Source: Tetrapyrgos nigripes
Lineage: Eukaryota; Basidiomycota; Agaricomycetes; Agaricales; Campanellaceae
Length of the DNA stretch: 64,000 bases
Assembly: GCA_013368315.1 (NCBI GenBank)
Contig: JAACJM010000026.1
Location: 434,001 to 498,000, forward strand
Reading direction: 5' to 3'
In this document: positions 11,291 to 20,671 of the stretch, in pieces
Position numbering within the stretch: position 1 is the first letter of the stretch
How the letters are laid out: each line of letters starts with the position of its first letter
The notes under the pieces: generated by a model
The model's database searches: none
Seen by the model: the letters and a program-made list of their open reading frames with translations, nothing else
Told to the model about the DNA's origin: nothing
Made by a program: the position numbers and the translations under genes

Positions 11291-13228
11291 CTATCCAACG
11301 TGCTCGACCACTGTGGTCATCAATTTCCCGTTATTCACAACAGTCCTAAGCATTTCCGGTACGGGTTGCTCCTCGAACACTCCGTCCTCCTCGCCTTCAA
11401 CCGGTAAACTGATGTTGATAGAACTACACTTGGCAGTGGTAATTTCGGCATTTAGACTGTTCTTGGAGAGATAAATCTGCCCTGAGTCTGTGGAATCGAT
11501 CTGAATCATAGGTGCAGAGCCCGTTATCTGTATAGCAAACGAGGGCGACTTCGTTATTGATATCGAAGACACGACAGAGTCGACTAGCACTGAAGTCTTG
11601 CTACAGTTGACTGATCAAGGGCATGGGTCAGTTCTCTGTCGCAGAAGAAAACCCAAATCACAAACCCAGTGTTACAGCATTGATTTTGCCTTTGATTTGG
11701 ATAGTACTGTTTTTGCATCCAAAGATGTTGATCGCCTGATTCAGTTGAGTGTCTTCGACAACTAAATTCCTTTCTTCTTCTTGGTATTCCTAGAAAGGGG
11801 TAAGTTGTGTTTCACCATGATACTGCGCGATTACTCACAATGACCCACGATTTCCCTTCCAAAGCAAACTTGGCAGGCTTCTTTCCCATCAACGCTTGGG
11901 GTTTAGCCGGTTTCAGAGGTCTCTTGTTGCCTGTGTCAAATTATTTCAGCGAGGAAATCATGCAATATACCCCGGTGCTTACCAGGACCAGAGGAACTTG
12001 GTACTGTGGAACCTGTGCGCAGTTCTGGATTCTTGTGCGTCATTTGACTCCTGTCGACCTTGCGGAGGTTCTTCGTGACTTCATCTCCGCGATTGAGTTC
12101 TGCAAAGACAGCAGCTGTACCTCCGGCGGCGGCATTACCAGCAGGAGGTGGGGGCATAGCTGCTGGGGGTGGTGGTGGAGGAGGAGGAGGAGGAGGACTG
12201 CCAGCGGCTGGGGCAGATGGGGCGGATGATTTATAGGTGGCAACAGACACTCCCTTTCGTGACAAGATCGTTAAGAACATGCTATCTCCGACTTGCGAAT
12301 AACTACTCACCCTTGGATTCCAAGTCAGACCAGTAGTGTGATACTCCATCACGTACTTGCGCAACTCGTCTAGGGTCGCAGTCAGCGACCTGACCCACTC
12401 TGCATGTCTGGCGTCTCTGAAATTCAGGGAATCAACAATTGTAGACCAGATCTAGACAAGATACCAACTTCTCCTTATACTCCTTGAGGACACGATTGCC
12501 GTAGTAAAGTGTCTGATCCTTTACCTCATTGATGTAAGGTCCAGGTTTGGACTGTGAACGGATTAGTTGACTGCTTAGAGATATTCAGACAGCACCTACT
12601 TGAAGTACCCATGCTACAAAGGGCGCATATTCTGCAATTACCATGAGATGAGTGAACCAGTCTCGATCTTTCCGATTGGCCTCTTTCGTATGAGATATAG
12701 CTTCAATTGTGGCATTAAAGGGCGCTAGTGTAGTTTCCAGGGTTTTTTCATCTGGTTTCGTACAGGCAGCAGCTGTAGCCAACAGAGTGCGCATTTCTTG
12801 GTATTGTTTCTCCACAAGGGCAGCCTACAGTCGCATGAGTTAAAAGCCGAACAGAAGACAAGAGGTTTACATCACGATTTCTACCACTGATGGACCAGCA
12901 AACGAACGGGTAAGCTCTAGCCATGGCTTGAGTTTGCCCTCGATAATGGCTTCGTCGAAAGCAGTGACGCTCTTTGGGACTTCTTGCAAAGCGGGAGCCG
13001 GAGGAGGAGGAGGAGGGGCCGGGGCAGACTCATGGGATGTGGACGCAGATCCAGTTGGTTGCGGATTGACTTTCCAGCCAGCAGCGGCTATATCTTCAAT
13101 TCGTGAAGTGGCAGCCTCGAGACTAGAGAAAGGGACGTGTCTAGTCATGAACAGTTGACTTGAGGATAGACTTACCGTTTGATGATCGTGTTCAGCGATT
13201 GCAAACCCTGCGAACCTTGCACAGACAT
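11291..13228 (-). CDS. Adenylyl cyclase-associated protein (CAP/Srv2)
   Basis: CAP/Srv2 binds cofilin-actin, recycles actin monomers, and in fungi links Ras/cAMP signalling to the cytoskeleton. The start MSVQGSQGLQSLNTIIKRLEAATSRIEDIA is the conserved cyclase-binding N-terminal coiled coil. Next come an acidic and helical folded domain (FDEAIIEGKLKPWLELTRSF, FAWVLQVG-like blocks), a polyproline run of eleven Pro at about 12170-12200, a WH2-like segment (AVFAELNRGDEVTKNLRKV followed by QMTHKNPELR), and the C-terminal beta-helix CARP domain. The CARP part includes INxFGCKNSTIQIKGKINAV, KTSVLVDSVVSSISITKS, IQIDSTDSGQIYLSK and KCSSINISLPVEGEEDGVFEEQPVPEM. All domains are present in order. The gene has about nine short introns. 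Confidence 0.92.
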
Positions 13229-13352
13229 GATAGCTTCTTCACGAATACAATGGAAGAAAGGAGTACAGGGGGTCTAAGGCAGGATTGATTGCGAGGACAG
13301 TAGAAACGACGCGTGACGGCAACTACCGACAGACATAGAAACAGTGTATTTA

Positions 13353-14503
13353 TTACTCCTCCTCCTCCTCACATTCTTTCTCCTTTGCTAGGGCTTTCTT
13401 TTTGGCCTTTTTCCTTCTACGTCGTTCTCTTTCGCGTTGTTTTTCTCTTTTAAGGTCTTCTTTGGATAGACCAGGATTCATTCGCTGATCTAACTGTTCA
13501 TGATGGTCGTCAGCGAGCAAGTCTCAACAATCAGACATCATACACGCCTTCTCAAGAAGCAGTCGACGAGCCAGACGTCTATTTAGCGCAAGGGAACGGG
13601 ATTCTTGACAGGACACCCGTATACGTGTTGGTATATGTAGTAATTGGACATTATTTTCTGTCTTGTTAACAGATTGTCCACCCTGGTATATACATGAGAG
13701 AGAGAGCAAGAATTCTATCAGAATTTCATACCGGGCCACTACCTGTGTACAAGGGAAATGTAAGGACGTTGGGGATTCAATTAGCTACTGCTTCATACCT
13801 CGAACAAAAGTTTCCTCAATATCCTCCTCCTTCAACTCAGGCACCTGACGTTGACTATGGGCCCTCTTCAACGCAGAGTAATACCTGGGTGGTGAAGTTT
13901 GAGTTGCGTCCTCAGGCAGAGCAGCAGGTTCTGGGCTGTTACATTAGAAGAGTTGACAGAATACCTGTGATGAAGTAGAAGTGCATACTTTGCATCTCGA
14001 CCTGGCTTGATGGATTTCGGGTTTTTGATCGAGTCGTTGGAACCGAGCTCTGTGTACTCGTGTAGTCGTAACTCTGTCGCCGTTGTGAGCAGGGTGTCAA
14101 GGTTTGCAATAAACATAGACATACGCCAGACTTCTTGGGACTCAGTGTCTGAGGCACTGGATATACGTGTCCCTTGAACAATATTCCGCCTTACAAATGT
14201 AGCAACCTCATTCGTATGTTGAACATAGTCGCTCACAGCGGCTGCATCGGGGGAAATGCGTGAAGCATCTTGTCGCATTTTTTGACGAAAAGCTGATGCA
14301 CGGAGAGAGGTCTGTTCATGGTGCCTAGCAGCTAATGACTTTTACTCGCCTGTCAGTACGGATTCGTCACCTGAATGTCTGTGTAAGATGACAGCGAGTA
14401 GAACAGAATGAAATAACTGACCACGAAAAGTGAAGGATGCTGCTCTGTATAACGTGCGATAGGCTGCTCTTGCAGAAGCCTTGAGCTCAGCGGAGAGCGA
14501 CAT
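13353..14503 (-). CDS. Predicted fusion: Mzm1-type LYR complex III assembly factor + GGQ release-factor domain
   Basis: The N-terminal half matches Mzm1/LYRM7, the matrix chaperone of the Rieske protein. It has AYRTLYR (residues 14-20), FRGD, NEVATFVRRNIVQG and LRLHEYTELGSNDSIKNP. The C-terminal half is an RF-1 domain of the mtRF-R/ICT1 kind: EETFVRGSGPGGQSVNKTEN (GGQ near 172-174), VSCQESRSLALNRRLARRLL, then LDQRMNPGLSKEDL and a very basic tail. The two halves join in frame (phase 2) across an ordinary 53-nt intron (13921-13973), giving about 262 residues. The release-factor half has no ATG between its upstream in-frame stop and the GGQ, and the Mzm1 half has no sensible own stop. Predicted splicing includes an 11-nt microexon and one GC-AG intron (13494-13547). 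Both parent functions are mitochondrial. Two separate overlapping transcripts remain possible. Confidence 0.72.
13494..13547 (-). other. Apparent GC-AG intron in the release-factor exon region
   Basis: The minus-strand exon ends CTT CTT GAG AAG before GCGTGT, and 54 nt later GAACAG precedes TTA GAT CAG. This rebuilds LLLEKLDQ..NPGLSK, the conserved RF-1 domain segment. The one nearby GT (one codon further on) leads to a stop. Confidence 0.65.
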
Positions 14504-14741
14504 GATCGTTTTTGGAAGGCGTTTGACTTAGTGGCCGGCAGTGATTGGCTGGACGCGAAGACACGTGACACGAACGCGTTGACCTTCGTTGACTCCTATA
14601 CGGGAGTTGATATATGGGACGGAGTTTCAAAAATTTTGGTTTAAACATTTCTCTTCCAATCCTCCAACTTCGAATTGCTCTGCGTTTTCTCCACAACGAA
14701 TAGCTTTCTGTACCCCACCCTATAACACGCTATCCCTCGCC
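14504..14741. promoter_or_regulatory. Divergent promoter between the Mzm1-RF gene and histone H1
   Basis: This 238-bp gap has a CACGTG E-box at 14562-14567 and an inverted CCAAT box (ATTGG, about 14544). Pyrimidine-rich sequence precedes the H1 start. Functional assignment is by motif only. Confidence 0.4.
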
Positions 14742-15934
14742 ATGTCTGCAAAGAAGTCTACTTCCACCAAACCTGCGTCCAAATCGACCGCGAGGTCAGC
14801 GCCTAGCCACCCAACATGGATCGATATGATCAAGGTCTGAATTTCTCATTGCGTCCTCAACCCTGTCTTGTCCTTTTGACCTTGGTGGGCCTTCAATCGC
14901 TTTGCTGATACCTGTTCTTTTTACCTTAGGAATGCATTGCCTCTAACCCAGATGATGCTCGCCGCGGTGTCTCTCGCCCTCAGATCAAGAAGTAAGTCAC
15001 GTCTAGTCAAGATACATGCTGTCTTAACATTTGCTATCTAGATTTGTCGAGGACAAGTATAAGCTTGAGATTGGTCAAGCCCAGAACACTCAATTAGCGA
15101 AGGCCCTGACCTCTGGCAGCGAAAGAGGAATCTTCGTTCTTCCCAAAGGTATGCCGCCTGATTTTTCCTTGTTTCGGCTCCTCACTGCTATGTAGGAGCT
15201 TCTGGGCGCGTGAAACTTCCTCCCAAGAACAGCACCGTCAAGGCTGACACCGAGGTGGGAGCATCCCTTTTCTCGTCGACCACGACAATAACAATTGATG
15301 TTTCAGAACAAGCCTGCTGCAAAGGCCAAGACAAGTGCCGCCAAAACTCCATCCAAACCAGCAGCAAAAGCTAAAGCCAAGTCCACTACCAAAGCCTCTG
15401 CCACCAAGTCCACTGCCAAAGCCTCTGCCACCAAGTCCACTACCAAAGCCTCTACCACCAAGCTCACTACCAAAGCCTCTACCAAGTCCACTACCAAAGC
15501 CTCTACCAAGGCGCCCGCCAAAACCGCGACCACTAAGAAAGCCACCAAAGCACCAGCAGCCAAGACAGCTGCGAAACCCGCTACTACCACGAAGAGCAGT
15601 GCTGCTAAGAAGGCCGCACCAAAAAAGACTGCTACTGCCGCCAAAGCGAAGACCCCCGCGAAGAAGACAACTGCAACGAAACGTACCACGGCTAAGAAGG
15701 TGAGTGTTGCTTATCATTTATATCCTTCGCCACTCAACATTGAATACAGGCTGCTACTGGGACCAGCTCTGCAACCAAGGCGAAGACCGCCGCCAAAAAG
15801 TCAGCGGTCAAGAAGACTGTTACTGCGAAGAAACCTGGAGCCTCAAAGACTGCGACTGGCAAGAAGGTGAAGAATACTTCGTCAAGTTGCAGTCGTAGCC
15901 ATCTAATCTTTCTCTTCAGGCCACCAAGTCATGA
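14742..15934 (+). CDS. Linker histone H1
   Basis: Linker histone that binds nucleosomal entry/exit DNA. The start MSAKKSTSTKPASK leads into the winged-helix globular domain: HPTWIDMIKECIASNPDDARRGVSR, IKKFVEDKYKLEIGQAQNTQLAKAL and ERGIFVLPKGASGRVKLP. A long Lys/Ala/Thr-rich tail follows with KKAAPKKTATAAKAKTPAKK and a short last exon ending ATKS. Introns interrupt the globular domain after MIK, after QIKK and after LPKG, with two more in the tail. Introns in H1 are normal for fungi. The tail contains a near-perfect nucleotide tandem repeat (15385-15510). The N-terminal ATG lies after a C/T-rich leader. Confidence 0.93.
15385..15510 (+). repeat. Short tandem repeat coding for (S/T)TKAS(A/T)TK units in the H1 tail
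   Basis: Four to five near-identical units of about 18-30 nt (core AAAGCCTCTGCCACCAAGTC) encode TKAS(A/T)TKS(T/A). The first two copies are almost identical at DNA level, implying recent slippage expansion. Confidence 0.75.
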
Positions 15935-16266
15935 ATTCGTTCCCCTGCATCAGTGTTGTACAGATATATCTCTTTTGCCTCCATGTACTCCTTGAAGTAC
16001 TTATCGTTATGTATACCTTTTCGGTTTTTCCTTGTCCGCCGCTATCCTATATAGTAGTACAGAATTCTCCTATAACCCGTTCCTTGTACCTACATGTTAC
16101 TATCGTTCGTGCCGGTAGCTCTGCAGCTGTAATCATACAGTGTATATGCGTATGCGATTATGCCCCAGAATAAGTCTGATCACGAACTGGTTACCTATTT
16201 CAGAATTGTATTGCTTTTGTGCCATGCGTACAAAAGTTTTTCGACCTGTTCTGTCCTCATGTCCTC
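15935..16266. other. Intergenic, H1 3' region and EI24 5' leader
   Basis: T-rich sequence with several in-frame stops in all plus frames. I see no gene, RNA or repeat. It likely holds the H1 3' UTR and the upstream leader of the next gene. Confidence 0.5.
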
Positions 16267-17685
16267 ATGTCTGCTCAACCTACGCAGTCATCCTTCCAAT
16301 ATCCTCCATCTGGTAGATCATCGTATCCTTCCTTTCTATCCTTTCAAGAATCAATATTGCTTCAGCTGACGTGGGCATGGCACGGCTTTGTTGACGCTTT
16401 TCGATGGGATGTTGTTGCTTCGACTGTCGCAAGGTGAGTCTTGCTTCCTCGCTCAGGGATATTTTGACAGAACTATGCAATGACAGCGATGCTGAAATCC
16501 GCGCAAATTTTGCAAAGAGTATGATACTCAACGGGGTTGCTCTAACGTCCATTTATACCTTTGATTGGCTATTACTTCCACTTATCTCTGACCGAGGGGA
16601 CAGAGATCAGCAGAACTGGCTCCATCGGAACGTAGGATGGTTCTACCAAGTCCTATGGCTCTTTCCTGTGATAGGTCTTTCATTTTACCTCAATGTACGT
16701 GGTTACTCCCTCTGTACACCAAGCCTACTAAAAGTTTCGTAGAGCTCTTGGTGTACACTCATTGCCAAAAGGACGTATGCTCTGCAGTACGGGAATAGAG
16801 GCTCAGCTCCGCAGCAGCCTGCTACGTACACTGGGATGCTGAAATCCATTGCGACTTCTGCATATCGAGCAGTTATGGTCTTGACATCCGTGATCGTCTC
16901 TTTCGCATTGGGTAATGTCCCATACTTGGGACCTGTAATTGGATTCTTGTTTTTTTGTTGGGTCGACGCGTGAGTTCCTTCCCCAAACTCTATTGCAAGT
17001 ACTGAGGACGGGCTATGTATACACAGATATTATTGCTTCGAGTGAGTACGCGTTTGTAAAATAACGAGCACCGGCTAAGTTGATTTGGGAGATTTGTCTG
17101 GATCGCTCGTGGAATGAGCCTAGCGCGTCGAATACGACATTTAGAGGAGCGGTGGGCATACTACTTGATGTTTGGTGCGTTTACCTCTGTCTAAATATGC
17201 GTATTTTGCTGACGAATCCTCCAAAGGTCTTCCATCTGCCGCTTTATGTACTTGGGGAAGTACTTTAGCAAATGCTGCTTTGTTCGCACTTGTATTTCCG
17301 ATGGTGCGCCATGGTTAACCCTGTATATCCTAAAACTCACCCATGGTCTTTTTTAAAGTTCATTATAATGGCAATGCACGCTAGACCACTTCCTATCGAT
17401 CCTTACAGCCCCATCGCTTCCTCTCAGTCTGATGTTGTTCGACATCCTTCGCCATTTGTTCCTATCCGACTACCCATCTTCGCCCTCGTCCTGTTTTTGA
17501 ACGACTGGATCGTTAAGATTCTGACTGTCGGGGGTGGAAACTCTCGATCTTCTCGAGGAAGGGCATTTAGTGACGCAGCAGAGAATGCTGAAGAAGGAAG
17601 TGTCCTATTTGATGCACGGAGAAAATCAAGTGAAACTAAACCCACGAGAGCCCGTATCAATTTAGGCAGACGCAAGCTAGATTAG
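16267..17685 (+). CDS. EI24-like membrane protein
   Basis: EI24 (etoposide-induced 2.4, PIG8) proteins are ER multi-pass membrane proteins linked to autophagy in animals. The start MSAQPTQSSFQYPPS is the most downstream ATG in frame before the conserved region. Blocks in order: QLTWAWHGFVDAFRWD, SMILNGVALTSIYTFDWLLLPLI, WFYQVLWLFPVIGLSFYLN, TSVIVSFALGNVPYLGPVIGFLFFCWVDAYYCFEF, WIARGMSLARRIRHLEERWAYYLMFG, LPSAALCTWGSTLANAALFALVFPM and FIIMAMHARPLPIDPY. These match the EI24 family through its last helix. Four or more hydrophobic segments are evident. The intron at about 17042-17097 must end at GGGAG to recover the conserved FVWIARG reading. The C terminus is a basic tail ending GRRKLD. It converges with Sen34 (69 bp apart). 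Confidence 0.87.
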
Positions 17686-17754
17686 ATTTCGTGCAACTAG
17701 TATGGAATATCTAGGGTGTACTCCTTACAATACCACGTAAATTACACTGCGAGA

Positions 17755-18850
17755 TCACCCAAAGCCTGCCCATTCTACGGAAAGATATGAAGCCTCTTTC
17801 TTCTCATCATCCCAGCCACAAAATAGATGTGTCTTTTTAGTTGCAGTGCCCAACCGCCCATGAGCAACTATTTCCATAGGACGAAGCTCACTGGTTGGCG
17901 AATCTATCACAGTAGCAGCAAAATGTGAATGGTACCGCAGAGGATCGCCTGACAGTCCGCAAAACAAAGTTAGTAGGTTCGCTGTAGGGAAGAAATGGAA
18001 TCCGACCTGGATAAATCAAATAATCTCCCCCAAATCTGATACCCCCTCCCATGAAATATCCCTGTTCCCATAAATCGCGGAAAACACCACATTTTGCACG
18101 ATCGTGCAGGTCGGATGGGCAATCCCAGAGACCTGCTTCTTTGGCGGACTCAATTGTTGTGTAAGTCTGGCGATCCGGGGAGTACCACTCCATCTTAGAA
18201 GATACTGCTGGGACGGTAACGTTGAACGACGTGTTCGGTTCAGTTTCTGAGGTAGGTTGCTTCTGTACAGATACACTGGAAGAGCCAGAGGGCTGCTCAT
18301 CACTGAGTAGAAGAGAATCCTGCTGACTCAAAGCCTTTTGTTGTCTTCTCAATTCGCGTTCTTTGCGTTTTCGTATAGCTTCTTCTGACATGACGCGTTC
18401 GGAAACTTTGGGGTCGGTCTTTTCTTTCGATTCAAATAGTGCCTGTTGGTGTTGAACAATGGCTTGCTGCTCGGCGTTCCAATTCTTGATTTGAGCAGGG
18501 GTTGGCTCGGGATAGGCATGTGGGTCATTTACAAGAACCGCGATTTCTGAATGGTTATTGTTAATGGATAAATCGGAATTGAAAGGAGGAAGAACCTTTC
18601 TCTACGAGCAGAACAACCTCCTCTGGCATCAGGACGAGAGGAACTCCGAGGAAGACATTTTGCTGGGATAAGTGTGGTAGGGTACCGACAAGAATACCAC
18701 AGATGTGGTGTTGCGAACGGAGTTTCGCGATATCTGAGCGTTAAGACTAAGCAAGGACGTGCCAGAGAAATTTTCAAGCGATATACCTTCGACATCCCAA
18801 ACGAAAGCGCGCTTGTTGGCTATATGGATGGGTATACGAGTCTGAGCCAT
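17755..18850 (-). CDS. SEN34: tRNA-splicing endonuclease catalytic subunit Sen34
   Basis: Sen34 cuts the 3' splice site of intron-containing pre-tRNA as part of the heterotetrameric Sen complex. The first exon encodes MAQTRIPIHIANKRAFVWDVE, followed by KLRSQHHICGILVGTLPHLSQQN and GVPLVLMPEEVVLLVEK, the usual N-terminal domain. A charged linker (EEAIRKRKERELRRQQKAL) comes next. The catalytic domain reads [35 protein letters not shown], then KTHLFCGWDDEKKEASYLSVEWAGFG to the stop. The Tyr in YLIYPGD, the His in YHSHF and the Lys before THLFC are the expected triad. Three short introns. It shares its short upstream region (65 bp) with the divergent IAH1-like esterase. Confidence 0.93.
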
Positions 18851-18915
18851 GACCGAGTCACATTACTCCTAAAACTGCCCCTAAATAGTATATCTGCAGC
18901 TTCATAGAAACGACC

Positions 18916-19970
18916 ATGGCAGCGTACTCTCAGGATGCAATCATGCTCTTTGGAGATTCTATCACGCAAGGTATACCTAATACTATTCTCTGCAATGCCT
19001 TTTCAACGATCTCACCGATCATCGAACCCTCACTAACCTCTCCTCCCTCTGCATCCCAATGATTAGGAGCATGGGAGCCTGGACTAGATGGATTTGGGGC
19101 GGGTCTTTCTCGTGAATCGTTTCTAAACCATTCGGACGTGCTCAGGTTCTCATCCTGCTACAGATGTATATGCTCGAAAGCTAGATGTGCTTAATCGAGG
19201 ACTATCTGGATACAACACGGACTGGGCAATCCCCGTATTCGAAAAGGTAGGAGGACGTGAAGGCAACGACACACGATCTGAACAATTTTCCAGTGTTTCG
19301 CAACCCGAGAACAGCAAAAACACGCTCCCAAAGTACGACTGCTGGTGATCTGGTTTGGAGCAAACGATGCGTGTATCAAACCATCACCCCAGCATGTCCC
19401 TCTTCCCAAGTTTATCTCCAACATGAAGCATCTCGTCAACTTGGTACAATCGCCGAAATCAGAGTATTACTCGTCCGAGACGCGTATTATCCTAGTTACA
19501 CCCCCGCCAATTAACACGATACAGCGAGGAGCAGATCTTAGATCTAGAACGCCTCCGCTGGAATTAGACAGGTTGTTTGAAACTACACATCAGTATGCTG
19601 AAGCGGTGAAAGATGTTGGAAGAGAGGAGGAAGTGCCAGTGGTTGATATCTGGACAAAGATGTGGGAAGCAGCAGGGAAACAAGAAGACAATTTGAGCAA
19701 GTTTTTGGACGACGGGTTGCATTTGAACAAGGCAGGATACCAGGCGCGTAGTTTGCAAGGATATTGGACCAGAGGTGCTGACCATAGAACAGATGATGTA
19801 TGACGCGTTGATGGAAACGATCCGAAAAAATTTCTCGGGCCTGGCTCCAGAAAATATCCCGCATGTCTTTGACACGTATGTAATGTGGAGTCCTTGTGCA
19901 TGTTCCTGAGCGCTGACAATGTGCTCTTTCCAGATGGCAGCGGGTGGCTGGCTTAGAAGGCAACCCGTGA
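18916..19970 (+). CDS. SGNH/GDSL esterase, isoamyl acetate hydrolase-like (IAH1)
   Basis: Predicted cytosolic esterase of the IAH1 family, which hydrolyses acetate esters such as isoamyl acetate. Block I is AIMLFGDSITQGAWEPG, with the nucleophile Ser in GDS. Block II includes the Gly of DVLNRGLSGYNTDWAI. Block III is VIWFGANDACIK (GxND). Block V is DDGLHLNKAGY (DxxH). All catalytic positions (Ser, Gly, Asn, Asp, His) are present. There is no signal peptide. The last exon ends TWQRVAGLEGNP. One intron (19744-19792) has a GC donor (CAG|GCGCGT), needed to join GYQ to MMYDALMETIRKNF. The predicted size is typical for the family. Confidence 0.9.
19744..19792 (+). other. Apparent GC-AG intron in the IAH1-like gene
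   Basis: Exon sequence GGA TAC CAG is followed by GCGCGT, and 49 nt later by GAACAG and ATG ATG TAT GAC. This keeps the frame and the GY..xYDALM family pattern. The only GT-AG option in reach would be 25 nt, far below intron sizes seen here. Confidence 0.6.
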
Positions 19971-20671
19971 TGGGGTTTCCCCGCTATCTATGATTATGGT
20001 GCTTCATGGTCCAAGCAAGGTCCCAATTCCATGCACAGTCCGCGGTTTACTCGTACTACTTAGTGTAGCAAGTATACTTACAAGTTACGAGCACATGTAA
20101 CGCCACTCCAGGAAAGGCAATCATTGATGACGTCGTAATAGCTTACGTACTCAGTGATGGATGCGATCACGTGTAAAGTTGAAACTACCAATTTAGGCAG
20201 GCCTGAGGTTGTGTCTCAACGTTCCTCGCGTCATACTACGAGGGCGACCGTTGTAGTTTCATTCCTTTGCCTGAACTGTGGTGCGTATATCTGCTCTCGT
20301 AGCTGAAAAGAAACTCATCCTTCCGAAGGCGGGACCCAATCGGACCCACTAGTGTCCAACAGGCGTCTCAACTGCTTCGCTTTCCGTGAGAACCTCGTTC
20401 TTCTTTCTCTTTGTTGAACTCATCGAGCATTGTCTCTTTTGGTCCATCAGGCGCGGCCTCCTCCGTAGCACGCTCTTTTTCCTTGTTCGTATCTTTTCCC
20501 GTTTGGTTCATACAATTCTCCATTGTTGCTTCGCGGTGTCGTGACTCTCGCTGACCTTCTTTGTCCTCCAGCCCGTTTTGGACACCACCAGATAATCAAT
20601 TCTCGTCAGTGGTTCTGATCTGCCTCTCCTCTGTACTCTTACTCACATCTCCTCTCTTCATTCCACCCAAC
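19971..20671. promoter_or_regulatory. Long intergenic region upstream of Cdc25
   Basis: About 700 bp without a gene. A CACGTG E-box lies at 20168-20173. From about 20380 to 20670 the plus strand becomes strongly C/T-rich, as in fungal promoters and leaders. An in-frame ATG at 20561 would add 37 residues to Cdc25, but that extension looks like untranslated pyrimidine-rich leader. I see no RNA gene. Confidence 0.45.

Noticed and set aside
13694..13978. Plus-strand 94-codon frame (MRERARILSEFHTGPLPVYKG...) that looked protein-like
   Set aside because: It is antisense to the GGQ release-factor exons, whose minus-strand reading matches a known family at several motifs.
15238..15717. Minus-strand Gly/Ser-rich frame over the H1 tail
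   Set aside because: It is the reverse complement of the repetitive Lys/Ala-rich H1 tail; composition explains the open frame.
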